From NCBI GenBank assembly GCA_019638355.1, contig JAHBTY010000001.1, forward strand, positions 310,001 to 374,000: a stretch of 64,000 bases of DNA, given 5' to 3'. Source of the stretch: Cyclobacteriaceae bacterium (GTDB lineage: Bacteria; Bacteroidota; Bacteroidia; Cytophagales; Cyclobacteriaceae). This document shows positions 17,818-26,905 of the stretch, one piece after another (position 1 is the stretch's first letter; each line of letters begins with the position of its first letter). The translations under genes and the position numbers were made by a program. The notes under the pieces are model-generated. The model was not told the origin of the DNA. It saw only the letters and a list, made by a program, of their open reading frames with translations, and made no database searches.

Positions 17818-18483
17818 TTAAATATCCAGGTAGCGAAGCAGCATGTCTATTTTATCTTTTTCACCGGTATCTACTTTGGTTTCGTGATAGCGGCCAATGA
17901 TGCGATAGCCAAATCGTTCGAGCGTGGCCACAATACGATTCATCTCAACCTGATTAATTTTTAAGGTCACTTTTATTTTACCCTTGTCCATAGGGTCTTC
18001 AACCATCAGGCTGCTGATAATTTTGGCGTTATTCTCTTCTACATAGCGACTGATTTCGGCAAGGGAATAATCAATCAGATCCATCGATAACACGATGATG
18101 CCGCCTGGCATTTGGACGGATGCCGTTTGAGCAAATGAAATCATAATATCCTGCACGGTAATAACACCAGCATACTTTTGATCTTCGTTCAGCACCGCTA
18201 CTAGTTGCAGCTTATGATCACCGGCTACTTTCAGAATATCATAAAAATGAGAGTTCAGTTGAACGGTACAGGTTTTTCCGGCCAATGGAAACTCTACCAA
18301 TGGCTTTTCAATATCGTTCGATTCGAGGATAATTTCTTCGGAAATAAATCCAAGCAGTTCGCCATTTTCAACCACGGGCAAATGGGTGCAACGAAACTCT
18401 TCCATCCACACAATGGCTTTGTGCGCATCATCGCTTGTTTTAAGCGGTGGTATCATGTGGTTGATTAACTCTTCGGCAATCAT
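17818..18483 (-). CDS. CBS-domain pair protein
   Basis: This 221-residue protein has two CBS domains (about residues 5-60 and 75-130), recognisable from HLPVVENGELLGFISEE and LVAVLNEDQKYAGVITVQDI. A C-terminal ACT-like segment, GIIVLSMDLIDYSLAEISR, follows. CBS pairs bind adenine nucleotides, so a regulatory or sensing role is likely. It lies between an alpha/beta hydrolase (4 bases upstream) and nadK (9 bases downstream). A role tied to nadK is plausible but inferred only from conserved adjacency. Confidence 0.85.
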   Translation of the reverse strand: MIAEELINHMIPPLKTSDDAHKAIVWMEEFRCTHLPVVENGELLGFISEEIILESNDIEKPLVEFPLAGKTCTVQLNSHFYDILKVAGDHKLQLVAVLNEDQKYAGVITVQDIMISFAQTASVQMPGGIIVLSMDLIDYSLAEISRYVEENNAKIISSLMVEDPMDKGKIKVTLKINQVEMNRIVATLERFGYRIIGRYHETKVDTGEKDKIDMLLRYLDI

Positions 18484-18487
18484 ATTA

Positions 18488-19246
18488 TTAGTTTCGGTGA
18501 ACTAAAAAATCTTCTACCAGGCGATTGAATTTTTCTGGGTGTTCCATCATGGGTGCATGGCAACATTTGTCGATAAATTTCAACTCGGAGTTTGGAATCA
18601 ATCGGTTAAACTCATGCCCTACCATAGGTGGTGTAATGGTATCATTTAAACCCCAAACCAAAAGTGTGGGCACTTTAATGTTCGGAAGTTCCAACGCGAG
18701 GTTATTGCGCTGTGCTGATTTGGCAATTGCTACAATGCGCATACACTTCGGTATGCTCTTGGTTGTTTCGAATACTTCGTCCACCAATTCTTTTGAAGCC
18801 ACTGTTGGATCGTAAAAGGTATAAGCCACGCGCTCGCGAATGTAATCGTAACTGCCCCTGCGCGGATACGAGCCGCCCATTGTGTTTTCGAATAAGCCTG
18901 AACTTCCGGTAAGTACAAGTTTTGAAACCTTTTCAGGGTTAGCCAATGTGTATAGAATTCCTACATGACCGCCCAGTGAATTGCCCATGATAATCATGTT
19001 GTCCAGTTGCTTCATGGCCACAAAGCGTTCGGTAAATTCGCGCAAGCCAACCAGGCCAGCTTCCTTTATGGGCATTTCGTAAATGGGCAACATGGGTATA
19101 ACCACGCGGAAATGTTTTTTGTAATGATTTACCACGCCTTCCCAATTGCTTAACGCACCAAACAATCCGTGCAAAAGCATCAGCACCTGGCCTTCGCCTT
19201 CATCTACAAACTTGAAATCTTTTTCTTCTCTAACCACTAACGACAT
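18488..19246 (-). CDS. Alpha/beta-fold hydrolase
   Basis: This 252-residue serine hydrolase has the nucleophile elbow GNSLGG (Ser90) and oxyanion strand LLHGLFGALSNW. The acid is in VWGLNDTITPP and the catalytic His in DKCCHAPMMEHPEKF. The fold resembles C-C bond hydrolases and small esterases; the substrate is unknown. No signal peptide is present, so it acts in the cytoplasm. It lies between cvpA and the CBS gene in the same direction. Confidence 0.85.
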   Translation of the reverse strand: MSLVVREEKDFKFVDEGEGQVLMLLHGLFGALSNWEGVVNHYKKHFRVVIPMLPIYEMPIKEAGLVGLREFTERFVAMKQLDNMIIMGNSLGGHVGILYTLANPEKVSKLVLTGSSGLFENTMGGSYPRRGSYDYIRERVAYTFYDPTVASKELVDEVFETTKSIPKCMRIVAIAKSAQRNNLALELPNIKVPTLLVWGLNDTITPPMVGHEFNRLIPNSELKFIDKCCHAPMMEHPEKFNRLVEDFLVHRN

Positions 19247-19294
19247 GGCCGCTTTTTGTTTGCTGGATAAATAACTTAAAATAAACCTGAAACC

Positions 19295-19801
19295 TCAGAA
19301 CTGCCTGAAGGTTTCCTTGAAAAATGGTAAAAAATCCCCGAAAAAAGAAGCGGCACCAGGTGCAACGCTGGCTACCCAGGGATACAATACCGAATCTTTT
19401 GCAAGCGAATCCAACCAATCCAGTTTAAACGATTCAAAAATCCAGATTATAATGCTGATACTGAAGGCATACTTGAGCACACCCAGTGCAGCACCGGCCA
19501 CAGCATCTAACCTGCCCAGAAAAGTTTTATCTAATGAATTTTTAATTCGGTTACCGATAAATAAAACCAACACAAGCACTACTGCAAAAATGATGAGGAA
19601 AGAAATGTAAGGCAGTGTGTTGGTATCGGCATTGAACTCGCGTGCCAAAACTTCTACGCCCCAACCCATTAATTTAAACCCGAGGAACACTCCAGCTACA
19701 AGGGCCACCAGAAAAAATAACTCCATTAAAAAGCCACGTTTGTAACCAAGAAAAGCTCCCACAGCCAATATGATGGCTATTACCAGATCGGCTTTGTTCA
19801 A
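19295..19801 (-). CDS. CvpA-family inner-membrane protein
   Basis: This 168-residue protein has four hydrophobic helices and the family pattern near the start: ADLVIAIILAVGAFLGYKRGF, and then LFFLVALVAGVFLGFKL. The start codon appears to be TTG, overlapping the last bases of yqeY as TTGA; the next methionine (residue 26) would cut off the first helix. CvpA proteins are needed for colicin V export in E. coli and influence envelope traits elsewhere. The physiological role here is open. Confidence 0.8.
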   Translation of the reverse strand: MNKADLVIAIILAVGAFLGYKRGFLMELFFLVALVAGVFLGFKLMGWGVEVLAREFNADTNTLPYISFLIIFAVVLVLVLFIGNRIKNSLDKTFLGRLDAVAGAALGVLKYAFSISIIIWIFESFKLDWLDSLAKDSVLYPWVASVAPGAASFFGDFLPFFKETFRQF

Positions 19802-20250
19802 GAGGCTAATAATTTTTTAACGAGATCGGAAATAAGTTTGCCTTCAGCTTTGCCGGCCAACAGTTTGGTAGCGGTACCCATAACTTTGCCCATATTTTGT
19901 GGGCCTTTGGCACCCACTTGTTCTATTATTTTTTTCAGTTCAGCAGCAATTTCATCTTCGGACATTTGCTTGGGCAGGTAGCGGCTAATCACTTCTAGCT
20001 CAAATTGCTCTTTCTGTGCTAAATCATTTCGGCCTTCTTTCAAAAAAATCTCAGCCGATTCTTTGCGTTGTTTCGCTGCTTTGGTTAATAACTTCATTTC
20101 AACCTCTGCGCTGATTTCGCCTGTTGCTCCCTTGTCGGTTTCAGCCAACAGAATTAATGATTTTACTGAGCGCAACGCAGTAAGTTCATCTTTATTCTTG
20201 GCTAACATAGCGGCTTTAATATCATTATCAATCTGTTGCTTCAGGCTCAT
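19798..20250 (-). CDS. GatB/YqeY-domain protein
   Basis: This 150-residue helical protein has the YqeY pattern. It starts LKQQIDNDIKAAMLAKNKDELTALRSVKS and ends with the tRNA-binding-like C-terminal domain (MGKVMGTATKLLAGKAEGK). It resembles the C-terminal tail of the GatB amidotransferase subunit, and the free-standing form is of uncertain function. It is the first gene of the long minus-strand block and is translationally coupled to cvpA by a 4-base overlap. Confidence 0.9.
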   Translation of the reverse strand: MSLKQQIDNDIKAAMLAKNKDELTALRSVKSLILLAETDKGATGEISAEVEMKLLTKAAKQRKESAEIFLKEGRNDLAQKEQFELEVISRYLPKQMSEDEIAAELKKIIEQVGAKGPQNMGKVMGTATKLLAGKAEGKLISDLVKKLLAS

Positions 20251-20275
20251 GGATTAATTCGTTTTAAATTTGAGG

Positions 20276-20305
20276 TAAAATTACCTTTAAACAGGCAATA
20301 GGCAA
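20276..20305 (-). promoter_or_regulatory. Promoter of the yqeY-to-skp block
   Basis: On the minus strand TTG (20305 to 20303), 19 bases and TAATTTTA (20283 to 20276) fit TTG-N19-TAnnTTT(G/A). The expected start is near 20269, about 20 bases ahead of ATG 20250. The -7 box falls within the imperfect palindrome GGTAAAATTACC. The divergent pdxJ -7 candidate TAAATTTG lies at 20265-20272, so the two promoters face each other. Confidence 0.45.
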
Positions 20306-20312
20306 AAACAAC

Positions 20313-21026
20313 ATGACCCGTCTCTCAGTAAACATTAATAAAATAGCCACGCTGCGCAATGCACGCGGTGGTAACAATCCGGATGTAATTAAAACGGCCC
20401 TTGACTGCGAACGCTTTGGTGCCGAGGGTATAACCGTGCATCCGCGACCGGACGAGCGCCACATCCGCTACAGCGATGTGCTTGAGTTAAAGAAAGTAGT
20501 AACAACCGAGTTTAACATTGAGGGCTATCCTGATGAACGCTACTTAAAATTAGTACGCGAAACAAAACCTGCGCAAGCTACGCTGGTGCCCGATGGGCCC
20601 GATGCCATTACCTCTAATGCCGGTTGGGATACGATCAAACACAAAACACTTTTAACCGATATTATTCGCGAACTAAAAAGTTATGGTGTGCGGGTTTCTG
20701 TTTTTGTTGATCCGGTAACAAACATGGTAGAAGGAGCCAAAGCAATTGGTGCCGATCGTATTGAATTATATACTGAACCCTATGCCGCACACTATCATAA
20801 AAACCGGGAAGCTGCCATAAAACCCTACGTAGAAGCTGCTAAGGTTGCACACCAGCTTGGGTTAGGAATTAATGCTGGCCACGATCTGGATTTGCACAAC
20901 CTGAAACACCTCCACAATTCTATTCCTCACTTAGATGAAGTTTCCATTGGACACGCACTGATCTGCGATGCGCTGTATTTGGGGTTGGAGAATACCATTC
21001 AGCTTTATTTGCGGCAGTTGAAGTAG
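20313..21026 (+). CDS. pdxJ: Pyridoxine 5'-phosphate synthase
   Basis: This 237-residue TIM-barrel enzyme condenses 1-deoxyxylulose 5-phosphate with 3-amino-2-oxopropyl phosphate to give pyridoxine 5'-phosphate. Signature segments are [31 protein letters not shown] and [13 protein letters not shown]. Length and the conserved C-terminus ([18 protein letters not shown]) are normal. It is divergent from yqeY. A TAAATTTG box at 20265-20272 lies upstream, but the nearest TTG is 26 bases away, longer than usual. Confidence 0.96.
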   Translation: MTRLSVNINKIATLRNARGGNNPDVIKTALDCERFGAEGITVHPRPDERHIRYSDVLELKKVVTTEFNIEGYPDERYLKLVRETKPAQATLVPDGPDAITSNAGWDTIKHKTLLTDIIRELKSYGVRVSVFVDPVTNMVEGAKAIGADRIELYTEPYAAHYHKNREAAIKPYVEAAKVAHQLGLGINAGHDLDLHNLKHLHNSIPHLDEVSIGHALICDALYLGLENTIQLYLRQLK

Positions 21027-21150
21027 TGCTGCAAAATCAGTTCGGTTATCGCTTGAAACAGTTCAATCACTGTTTTCAGCAATCAGGTATATTATAATTT
21101 ATGAGCTCCTGTATGTCTTCTACTTTTGAGTCATCAAAACAAGAAGGCAG

Positions 21151-21240
21151 ATGGACATCCGCAAAAAAGTAATTGTTATAGTGGGAATCTTGGTAGCAGT
21201 AGCCAGTTATTACTCAATCGTAATATTGCCTGCGCCTTAG
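21151..21240 (+). CDS. Possible 29-residue membrane peptide
   Basis: ATG 21151 opens a 29-codon frame ending at TAG 21238-21240. The peptide has a basic N-terminus (MDIRKK) and one hydrophobic stretch (VIVIVGILVAVASYYSIVIL), the layout of a single-pass small membrane protein or a bare signal anchor. An AAGAAGG stretch sits 4 bases upstream. It lies in the 284-base gap between pdxJ and the YHS lipoprotein. It could equally be chance, or a remnant of a longer gene. Confidence 0.3.
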   Translation: MDIRKKVIVIVGILVAVASYYSIVILPAP

Positions 21241-21310
21241 ATAACTTGTCATCTGGCCGACTAAATCAACCTGTAGGATTAGTTTACTTTGCTTTTGAAA
21301 TTCAACATTT

Positions 21311-21766
21311 ATGAAAGTCCTTCGCCTATTCTTTTTGATCAGTGTACTCTTAACTGCGTGTACTTCAAAACAAAACACGGCACAAACTTATGCTACCGCG
21401 GATGGTGCCATTCAAGGTTATGATCCTGTAGCTTACTTCACCCAATCGCAACCGGTAAAAGGCGTGAAAGAATTTTCATTTAACTATGCTGATCAAGTTT
21501 GGTATTTCGCTTCCGCGGAAAATCTGGAGTTGTTCAAGAGCAATCCGGAAAAATATGCGCCCCAGTTTGGTGGTTATTGTGCGTATGGTATGAGCCGTGG
21601 CTATAAAGCTAAAACCGAGCCCGATGCGTGGACCATTGTGAATGGTAAACTATATCTGAACTACAATACCGATGTGCGTAACATCTGGAATGAAAAGCAG
21701 AGTGAGTTTATAGAGAAGGCTAATGCAAACTGGCCTATGGTTAAAACAACTCCCTTTGAAAAATAA
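21311..21766 (+). CDS. YHS-domain lipoprotein
   Basis: This 151-residue protein has the lipoprotein signal MKVLRLFFLISVLLTAC, then a YHS domain with IQGYDPVAYFTQSQPVKG, FASAENLELFKSNPEKYAPQFGGYCAYGM and a C-terminal NWPMV segment. YHS domains are small metal-associated modules; this seleno/copper-type arrangement is common in secreted Bacteroidota proteins of unknown role. Its stop codon directly abuts that of the convergent esterase gene, with no intervening base. Confidence 0.85.
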   Translation: MKVLRLFFLISVLLTACTSKQNTAQTYATADGAIQGYDPVAYFTQSQPVKGVKEFSFNYADQVWYFASAENLELFKSNPEKYAPQFGGYCAYGMSRGYKAKTEPDAWTIVNGKLYLNYNTDVRNIWNEKQSEFIEKANANWPMVKTTPFEK

Positions 21767-23497
21767 TCAATATCGCCAGCTTCTTGTATCGGCTCCTTTA
21801 GGCGCGCTCTCCTGAATTCGTTTTAAAATTTTTGGCAAGTACATCGTATTGTATCGCAACCGCGACACATAATTCGGATTTTCGTGGTCGCCATTCCAGC
21901 AATGCTCGGCTCGGTCGCCATAATCTACTTCACCTTTGTAAAACGGAGTTTGGGTTTTCTTCAAAAAATCTTCCATCAGGTACACGGCATTGTTCAGGTA
22001 ATAATTATCCATATCACCACAGTAAATGTGAATCTTCCCTTCCAGCTTGGGGCCCAATGTTTTCCAATCGCGCTCCAGAATATACCGCAGGTCGTAGTTT
22101 TCTTTCCAGTATTCTGCTACGCTTTTATCAATCGCGCCTGTTTCTTTATCAAAAATTCTTTTCGGATAGCCGTCATCACCTTGTGGTGAGTAAACTGCTT
22201 CCCAGATGTCCCACTGCTGGCCACTGCGCGATTTTGTTCCCAGTGCCAGTTCATAGTGATTGGATTCTTCCATTGTATTTTGAATCTGGCCCAGGTAATT
22301 GCGATGTGCCGGCCGCGGAAGTTTTTTAAAATCGCTATCGTACCAATAGGCATTTTTGTCTTTGTAAATATCTACCAAACAATACGCACGGAAGTCAATC
22401 GGATCAGGACAAGCCGCAAAGCAGCCATTAAAATCATCGGGATAAAACATCTGCACGGCCAACGCTTCCCAGCCACCGGTTGAACCACCATAGGTAAAGC
22501 GCGCCCAGCCCTCGCCAATTCCCCGAAATTGTTTTTCAATTTCCGGAACCAACTCTTTCATAATCGCATCCCCGTAAGGACCGAGGTTGGCCGAGTTTAC
22601 GGCATAGGAATCATCGTAATAGGGGTTGGCATGTTGTATTTCAATAATCAGAAATCGTGGAAAGTTTTTGCTCGTCCATTGTTTATAAAAATTATAGGCT
22701 TCCTGTTTTTGAAATTTGTTATAGCCATAAATACCAAAGCGGGCTGCATAATCGGTAGTATCCATATCGGCTGGTGGTGGTTCGGTGCTAAAGCCACCAA
22801 AGTCGCTGGGGAAATGCCCATGATAAATCATGAGTGGATATTTTGCTTCCGGATGTTCATCAAAACCTTCGGGTACTAATACATGCGCACCTAAAAACAT
22901 AGGCTTGCCCCAAAACTCAGTCAATAACTTACTTTGAATTTTTATGTGCTTTACATACTTCGAATCTTTGGGCTCTTCAATCGGTGGAATTTTCTGATCC
23001 ATTGAAAGTGATATTGTTTCTTTCTTAGTAGGATCGATTGACACTTTAACTGGTGTACTATAAAAATTACCCGGCTTACGATTCCATTGCTGGCCCTCGC
23101 CCTGATCGGGCGGAAGTTTTACGGTATGTCTTGTTTTAAGATGGAACGTTTCGTAGCGGTTTATCAATGCCTGCGCATAATATTCGCCAGCCGGTATATC
23201 GTTAATGGTACGTTTGGGAAAACCAAATGCATTGGTGGCATCCAGCGTTACTTCCTGGCCGGGTTGCATCCCTTCTACATCAATTCCGAAAACAAGTTGG
23301 GTGGATAAGCCATCGTTTATCTGAAAACGTGGCTCCGATTTATCATTATTGGCAAGTAATAACAACAAGCGGCCATCTTGCGCCTGTTCGCTCATTTCTT
23401 TTGTGAAGGAGAGTTTAAACGATAGTGAAGTGGATGTTGAATTCTGTTCGCAACTGAGCAAAACAAATAAGATTAGAACGGGAATAATGGAGCGCAT
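21767..23497 (-). CDS. Secreted lipoprotein esterase (putative alpha/beta hydrolase)
   Basis: This 576-residue protein has the lipoprotein signal MRSIIPVLILFVLLSC. An N-terminal beta-rich domain (about residues 25-200) is followed by an esterase-D-like hydrolase domain. That domain holds the nucleophile motif RFTYGGSTGGWEALAVQ, and a late Asp/His region (IYCGDMDNYYLNNAV, RAEHCWNGDHENP). It probably hydrolyses an ester on the cell surface or in the periplasm; the substrate is unknown. It is monocistronic and convergent with the YHS gene. Confidence 0.8.
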   Translation of the reverse strand: MRSIIPVLILFVLLSCEQNSTSTSLSFKLSFTKEMSEQAQDGRLLLLLANNDKSEPRFQINDGLSTQLVFGIDVEGMQPGQEVTLDATNAFGFPKRTINDIPAGEYYAQALINRYETFHLKTRHTVKLPPDQGEGQQWNRKPGNFYSTPVKVSIDPTKKETISLSMDQKIPPIEEPKDSKYVKHIKIQSKLLTEFWGKPMFLGAHVLVPEGFDEHPEAKYPLMIYHGHFPSDFGGFSTEPPPADMDTTDYAARFGIYGYNKFQKQEAYNFYKQWTSKNFPRFLIIEIQHANPYYDDSYAVNSANLGPYGDAIMKELVPEIEKQFRGIGEGWARFTYGGSTGGWEALAVQMFYPDDFNGCFAACPDPIDFRAYCLVDIYKDKNAYWYDSDFKKLPRPAHRNYLGQIQNTMEESNHYELALGTKSRSGQQWDIWEAVYSPQGDDGYPKRIFDKETGAIDKSVAEYWKENYDLRYILERDWKTLGPKLEGKIHIYCGDMDNYYLNNAVYLMEDFLKKTQTPFYKGEVDYGDRAEHCWNGDHENPNYVSRLRYNTMYLPKILKRIQESAPKGADTRSWRY

Positions 23498-23659
23498 ACA
23501 TGCATGATTAATGTAAGGAAGGTACGCTGATTGAAGCTTTTGACCAAAAGAAGTTGGGGTAAACGGTAAAAATTAATATGGCAACAGCGTAGCACAATAG
23601 AATTGGGTTTCATCGTAAGGGTTTAGGTTATTATATTGCGCACGTCTTGCAAAAAGCCC

Positions 23660-24037
23660 ATGACTATTTACCTGGTTGAAGACGATGTGATCTACGCTGA
23701 GTTTATTAAAAAATCGCTCGGTGGTGATGGGCGTGTGTTCTCAGTTTATCATTCGGCTGAAGAAGGTTTGCCCGCCTTGCAAAAAGCATTGCCCGATGTA
23801 TTGATTATTGATTACAAATTACCCGGCATTAGCGGCATCGATTTGTACGAGCAAATTAAGCCCCGGCTAAAAGAAGAGAATAAAGTTATCATGCTCAGTT
23901 CGCTGGAAGATGGCAACATGGTGCTCAACTTTATTCAGCGTGGTGTGCGCGATTACGTGATTAAAGATGAAAATGTAATTGATTCGTTGCAGGCTGTATT
24001 AAATGGCAGCGAAGACGATTATTACCTCTTCAATTAA
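23660..24037 (+). CDS. Single-domain response regulator
   Basis: This 125-residue CheY-like receiver has the acidic pair in MTIYLVEDDVIYAEF, the phospho-acceptor Asp in DVLIIDYKLPG, and the conserved Lys in DYVIKDEN. ATG 23660 is chosen because the upstream extension would need a TTG start. No output domain follows, so it probably acts through partner proteins. It converges on the histidine kinase with an 8-base overlap, and the two likely form a signalling pair, an inference from adjacency. Confidence 0.88.
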   Translation: MTIYLVEDDVIYAEFIKKSLGGDGRVFSVYHSAEEGLPALQKALPDVLIIDYKLPGISGIDLYEQIKPRLKEENKVIMLSSLEDGNMVLNFIQRGVRDYVIKDENVIDSLQAVLNGSEDDYYLFN

Positions 24038-24926
24038 AAACCAGTTTCTGATTTTCTTTTTTGGTTGGCAGCCCGGCACTTTTATCGAGCTTAACGATAA
24101 ACGTTGTACCCATGCCTTCTTCGCTTTCGCAAGATATCTCACTGCCCATTTTTTCAACCAATGTTTTTACTATTGATAAGCCAAGACCTGTAGAGCTTTC
24201 TCCACCGGTTGGTCGTGCTGAAAGCCGTTGAAATTTTCGATAGAGATTTTTCTGATCTTCCTTTGATATACCCGGACCCTCATCTTTTACTTTTATGGCA
24301 AACTTATCACCCGTTTCTTCAATCAAAACAAAAATGTTTTTCCCTTCCGGGGAAAACTTAAGTGCATTCGAAATCAGGTTTTCAAAGATGCGACTCAGGT
24401 ACATCCTGTCGGCCAGCACAAAAGCTTGTGCCGGTGGTTCAAAATGAATCTGAATTTTTTTCTTCACAGCAAGCGTGCGATAATTTTTTACCATCGACCC
24501 CAATGCCAGTGCCAAGTTGATTTGTTCCGGAGTTTGATCAATGCCCTGATCTTCGAGCCTGCGGTTGTCTAACAGGTTGCGAATCATACTCAAACCATCT
24601 GCAACAATCTGGTGAATCTTACCCAGGTACTCGCGTTGTTCTTCAGTAAGGTTTTCGTTGGTAAGCTCCATTAATTGTATGAGCGCAAAAATCCGATTGA
24701 AGGGCCCTTTCAGATCGTGCGAAACCAACCCGATAAGTTGTTGCTTTTCATGCACCAGGTCGCCTACCTCTTTATTACGTTTTTCCTGTTCTTGTATTTG
24801 CCGCTTTATCTCGCGGCTTTGCACCAGAATGAGTTTGTTCTTTTGTTTCAGTTTCAGATAGGCGCGCACCTGCAATCCAATTACCACCAGCAACAAACCA
24901 ATCAATATTGAAATCAGGGTTTCCAT
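24030..24926 (-). CDS. Membrane-anchored sensor histidine kinase
   Basis: This 298-residue kinase has one N-terminal membrane segment (LISILIGLLLVVIGLQV) and a coiled-coil to about residue 60. The H-box is LVSHDLKGPFNRIF (His70). The ATPase boxes are NLISNALKFS (N), VKDEGPGIS (G1) and STGLGLSIVKTLV (G2). No large periplasmic sensor is present, so it probably senses through the membrane or through partners. Its 3' end overlaps that of the response regulator at 23660 by 8 bases. Confidence 0.9.
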   Translation of the reverse strand: METLISILIGLLLVVIGLQVRAYLKLKQKNKLILVQSREIKRQIQEQEKRNKEVGDLVHEKQQLIGLVSHDLKGPFNRIFALIQLMELTNENLTEEQREYLGKIHQIVADGLSMIRNLLDNRRLEDQGIDQTPEQINLALALGSMVKNYRTLAVKKKIQIHFEPPAQAFVLADRMYLSRIFENLISNALKFSPEGKNIFVLIEETGDKFAIKVKDEGPGISKEDQKNLYRKFQRLSARPTGGESSTGLGLSIVKTLVEKMGSEISCESEEGMGTTFIVKLDKSAGLPTKKENQKLVFN

Positions 24927-25045
24927 ACTTCAGAAACAAAAGTTTCCGGATTTTAAGAAGTAAATGTAAAGGTTTTAACCAAGCCATGCCACCTCCTAAT
25001 GCATGGAAGTTGCGGGCACGAATTATTTCCGACCGTTGCATTTTC

Positions 25046-25498
25046 CTATAGCCGAATGCGCATTTCTTCGCGGTGTTTAACCGGAACTTTTAAAGTTATA
25101 CCATGCACGGCCACGCGTACAAAACCAATGTATTGTACTTCGTATTTTTTGCCGCCCAATAGGTTTTTAATGGTGTCCAACAAACCCAATTCTTTCAGCG
25201 AAAGTGTAGCCTCCAATGGAACCATAAAATCTGAACGCGGTGCAATTTTCAATTTCATTTTCTGCCTTACTTCTGCCGATAGTTTCCCATCCACCAACAC
25301 ATCTACATGTATTTCCTTCAGCTTCATACCCATGGAATTGGGATTGTGAAAAAAAGCTTTCGCCAGTAGCTGTGGATTGTTGTTGCTGCCTACCTGCACC
25401 TCCACATTTTTTATTCCTTTAAATACAATATCTTCTTTGGGGGCACACGCCTGCACTACCAAAAACAGCATCACCAGTACATTAAATACTTTGCTCAT
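25046..25498 (-). CDS. LEA-14-like lipoprotein
   Basis: From ATG 25498 the protein has 150 residues, with the lipoprotein signal MSKVFNVLVMLFLVVQAC. The body is a beta-sandwich with FKGIKNVEVQVGSNNNPQLLAKAFFHNPNSMGMKLKE, the late-embryogenesis-abundant LEA-14/WHy pattern. A GTG start at 25537 is rejected because it would place 13 residues before the signal. It is divergent from the 2OG oxygenase. Family members are linked to desiccation or envelope stress; the role here is unknown. Confidence 0.75.
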   Translation of the reverse strand: MSKVFNVLVMLFLVVQACAPKEDIVFKGIKNVEVQVGSNNNPQLLAKAFFHNPNSMGMKLKEIHVDVLVDGKLSAEVRQKMKLKIAPRSDFMVPLEATLSLKELGLLDTIKNLLGGKKYEVQYIGFVRVAVHGITLKVPVKHREEMRIRL

Positions 25499-25545
25499 AC
25501 GCTTCAAAGTTAAGTTCTGCATGTAAATTCGCACCACTTATTTTT

Positions 25546-26166
25546 ATGTTGTTTGCTGATAAACTGAACTTGCTTGCCGATGGCCTTGCCGATAACGGGT
25601 ATGCCGTTATCGATCACTTTCTTTTGCCCGATGAAGTAACCGATATTCTCCAGCTTGACGAATTCCACAACGGATTGTTACAGTTTAAGAAAGCCGGCAT
25701 CGGGCACCAACAGGAAAAACAAATTAACGAAGGTATTCGGGGCGACTATATTCAATGGGTTGACCGTAACGCTGCTTCACCTGCAATACAGGTTTATCTT
25801 GAAAAGCTAAATTCAATAATTGGCTTTGTTAATCAAACCTTATACCTCAGCCTGAAAGATTACGAAGTTCATCTTACACAGTATCCGCCTGGTACCTTTT
25901 ACAAACGCCACCTCGATCAGTTTAAGAAAGACGATCATCGAAAACTTTCGGCTATTTGTTATCTCAATGCCAATTGGAAACCAGAAGAAGGTGGCCAATT
26001 GCGATTGTACCTGGAAAATGAAACAAAAGATATCTTACCCGAAGCGGGCCGATTAGTTTGCTTTCGCAGCGATTTATTGGAGCATGAAGTTTTGCCAGCC
26101 AGCCGGCCAAGATTAAGTTTAACAGGTTGGTTGTTGGATCAGATGGCAGACCTCCGGCATCTTTAG
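25546..26166 (+). CDS. 2-oxoglutarate/Fe(II)-dependent oxygenase
   Basis: This 206-residue protein has the double-stranded beta-helix iron triad: His122 and Asp124 in YKRHLDQF, and His180 in SDLLEHEVLP. Arg189 in SRPRLSLTGW is the usual 2-oxoglutarate anchor. It resembles the prolyl 4-hydroxylase-like and ribosomal-protein hydroxylase (PKHD/EGLN-type) families. The substrate is not readable; a protein residue is likely. There is no signal peptide. It converges on the PIN-domain gene with a 4-base overlap at 26163-26166. Confidence 0.88.
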   Translation: MLFADKLNLLADGLADNGYAVIDHFLLPDEVTDILQLDEFHNGLLQFKKAGIGHQQEKQINEGIRGDYIQWVDRNAASPAIQVYLEKLNSIIGFVNQTLYLSLKDYEVHLTQYPPGTFYKRHLDQFKKDDHRKLSAICYLNANWKPEEGGQLRLYLENETKDILPEAGRLVCFRSDLLEHEVLPASRPRLSLTGWLLDQMADLRHL

Positions 26167-26603
26167 TCTCCGTTTCTAAAATTCTTTATCGTTTCAGTAT
26201 CTAAAATCCAATCAACACCCTTTGCAGATAATCCATTTATCAATTTTTTATCACCGGTCCAAAGTGGCGACCCCAACTCCAAACTGAGGGCAATAAATGG
26301 TGCATCGTATTGATCTACATTCTTGGTTAACTCTAAAGCTTTTTCCCAAGTTTGCTGTTGAACTACTTCTAAATCAATCATGTCAATTTTTTTCAGAATG
26401 GTACTCGTCAAAAAATGGAGTTCATTCTCCGATAATCGTGAGAGCCTCAATAATTTTTGATGATTGATGTTGAGTTCATCTAGAATTACTGCCGGAGCAT
26501 AGAATTCAAACTTATCTTTGGAGTTGAGAAGAAGATCGGAGATTATTCCATTTGGGCTAAGGATTCCGCTAAAGACAATGTTTGTATCAACTACTAAAAT
26601 CAC
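26163..26603 (-). CDS. PIN-domain ribonuclease toxin (VapC-like)
   Basis: This 146-residue PIN-fold protein has the four acidic metal ligands at Asp6 (VVDTNIVFSG), Glu43 (LDELN), Asp100 (QYDAPFIALS) and Asp118 (WTGDKKL). The start codon is GTG and overlaps the antitoxin stop by 4 bases (GTGA). PIN toxins cleave RNA under stress when released from the antitoxin. It belongs to the PIN branch with predicted-nucleic-acid-binding features rather than the shortest VapC type. Toxicity is inferred from the architecture. Confidence 0.87.
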   Translation of the reverse strand: MILVVDTNIVFSGILSPNGIISDLLLNSKDKFEFYAPAVILDELNINHQKLLRLSRLSENELHFLTSTILKKIDMIDLEVVQQQTWEKALELTKNVDQYDAPFIALSLELGSPLWTGDKKLINGLSAKGVDWILDTETIKNFRNGD

Positions 26604-26803
26604 TTTTCGAACCGACTTTTATTTTTTTCCCACCAGGTAGATTTTGATTCTTTGGCAAGTTCATCAATTTGTTTCTGGGTTACCTTACTCTTGGTGGCTA
26701 TTTCTCGAAATTTTATATAATCTAAAATCCGTTGCAGCCCCGGAAGGTCTGTATTCGAGGCAACGCGAATCAAAATCTCTTTATCTGTTCTCTCAATTTG
26801 CAT
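26600..26803 (-). CDS. Antitoxin partner of the PIN toxin
   Basis: This 67-residue charged helical protein (MQIERTDKEILIRVASNTD... WWEKNKSRFEK) is encoded directly ahead of the PIN gene with a 4-base overlap. ATG 26803 is preferred over the TTG at 26809. The N-terminal half could form the beta-strand/helix DNA-binding part and the C-terminal WW-lysine tail the toxin-binding part. I see no named antitoxin family with certainty. No palindromic operator was obvious within 100 bases upstream. Confidence 0.7.
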   Translation of the reverse strand: MQIERTDKEILIRVASNTDLPGLQRILDYIKFREIATKSKVTQKQIDELAKESKSTWWEKNKSRFEK

Positions 26804-26905
26804 TTTCAAAGATAATCAATCTCAATGATGTTACATAGCCTCAAATGTTGACAATGAGTTCATAAACTTTTTATGCTTCCAAATAAATTCAACAATTCAA
26901 ATCAA

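Noticed and set aside
21126-21314. 62-codon frame ahead of the YHS gene
   Set aside because: Its composition shows no domain or signal, and it covers the better-supported 29-codon frame in another phase.
25499-25537. GTG-initiated extension of the LEA-14-like protein
   Set aside because: The extension would put polar residues ahead of a lipoprotein signal that starts at ATG 25498.
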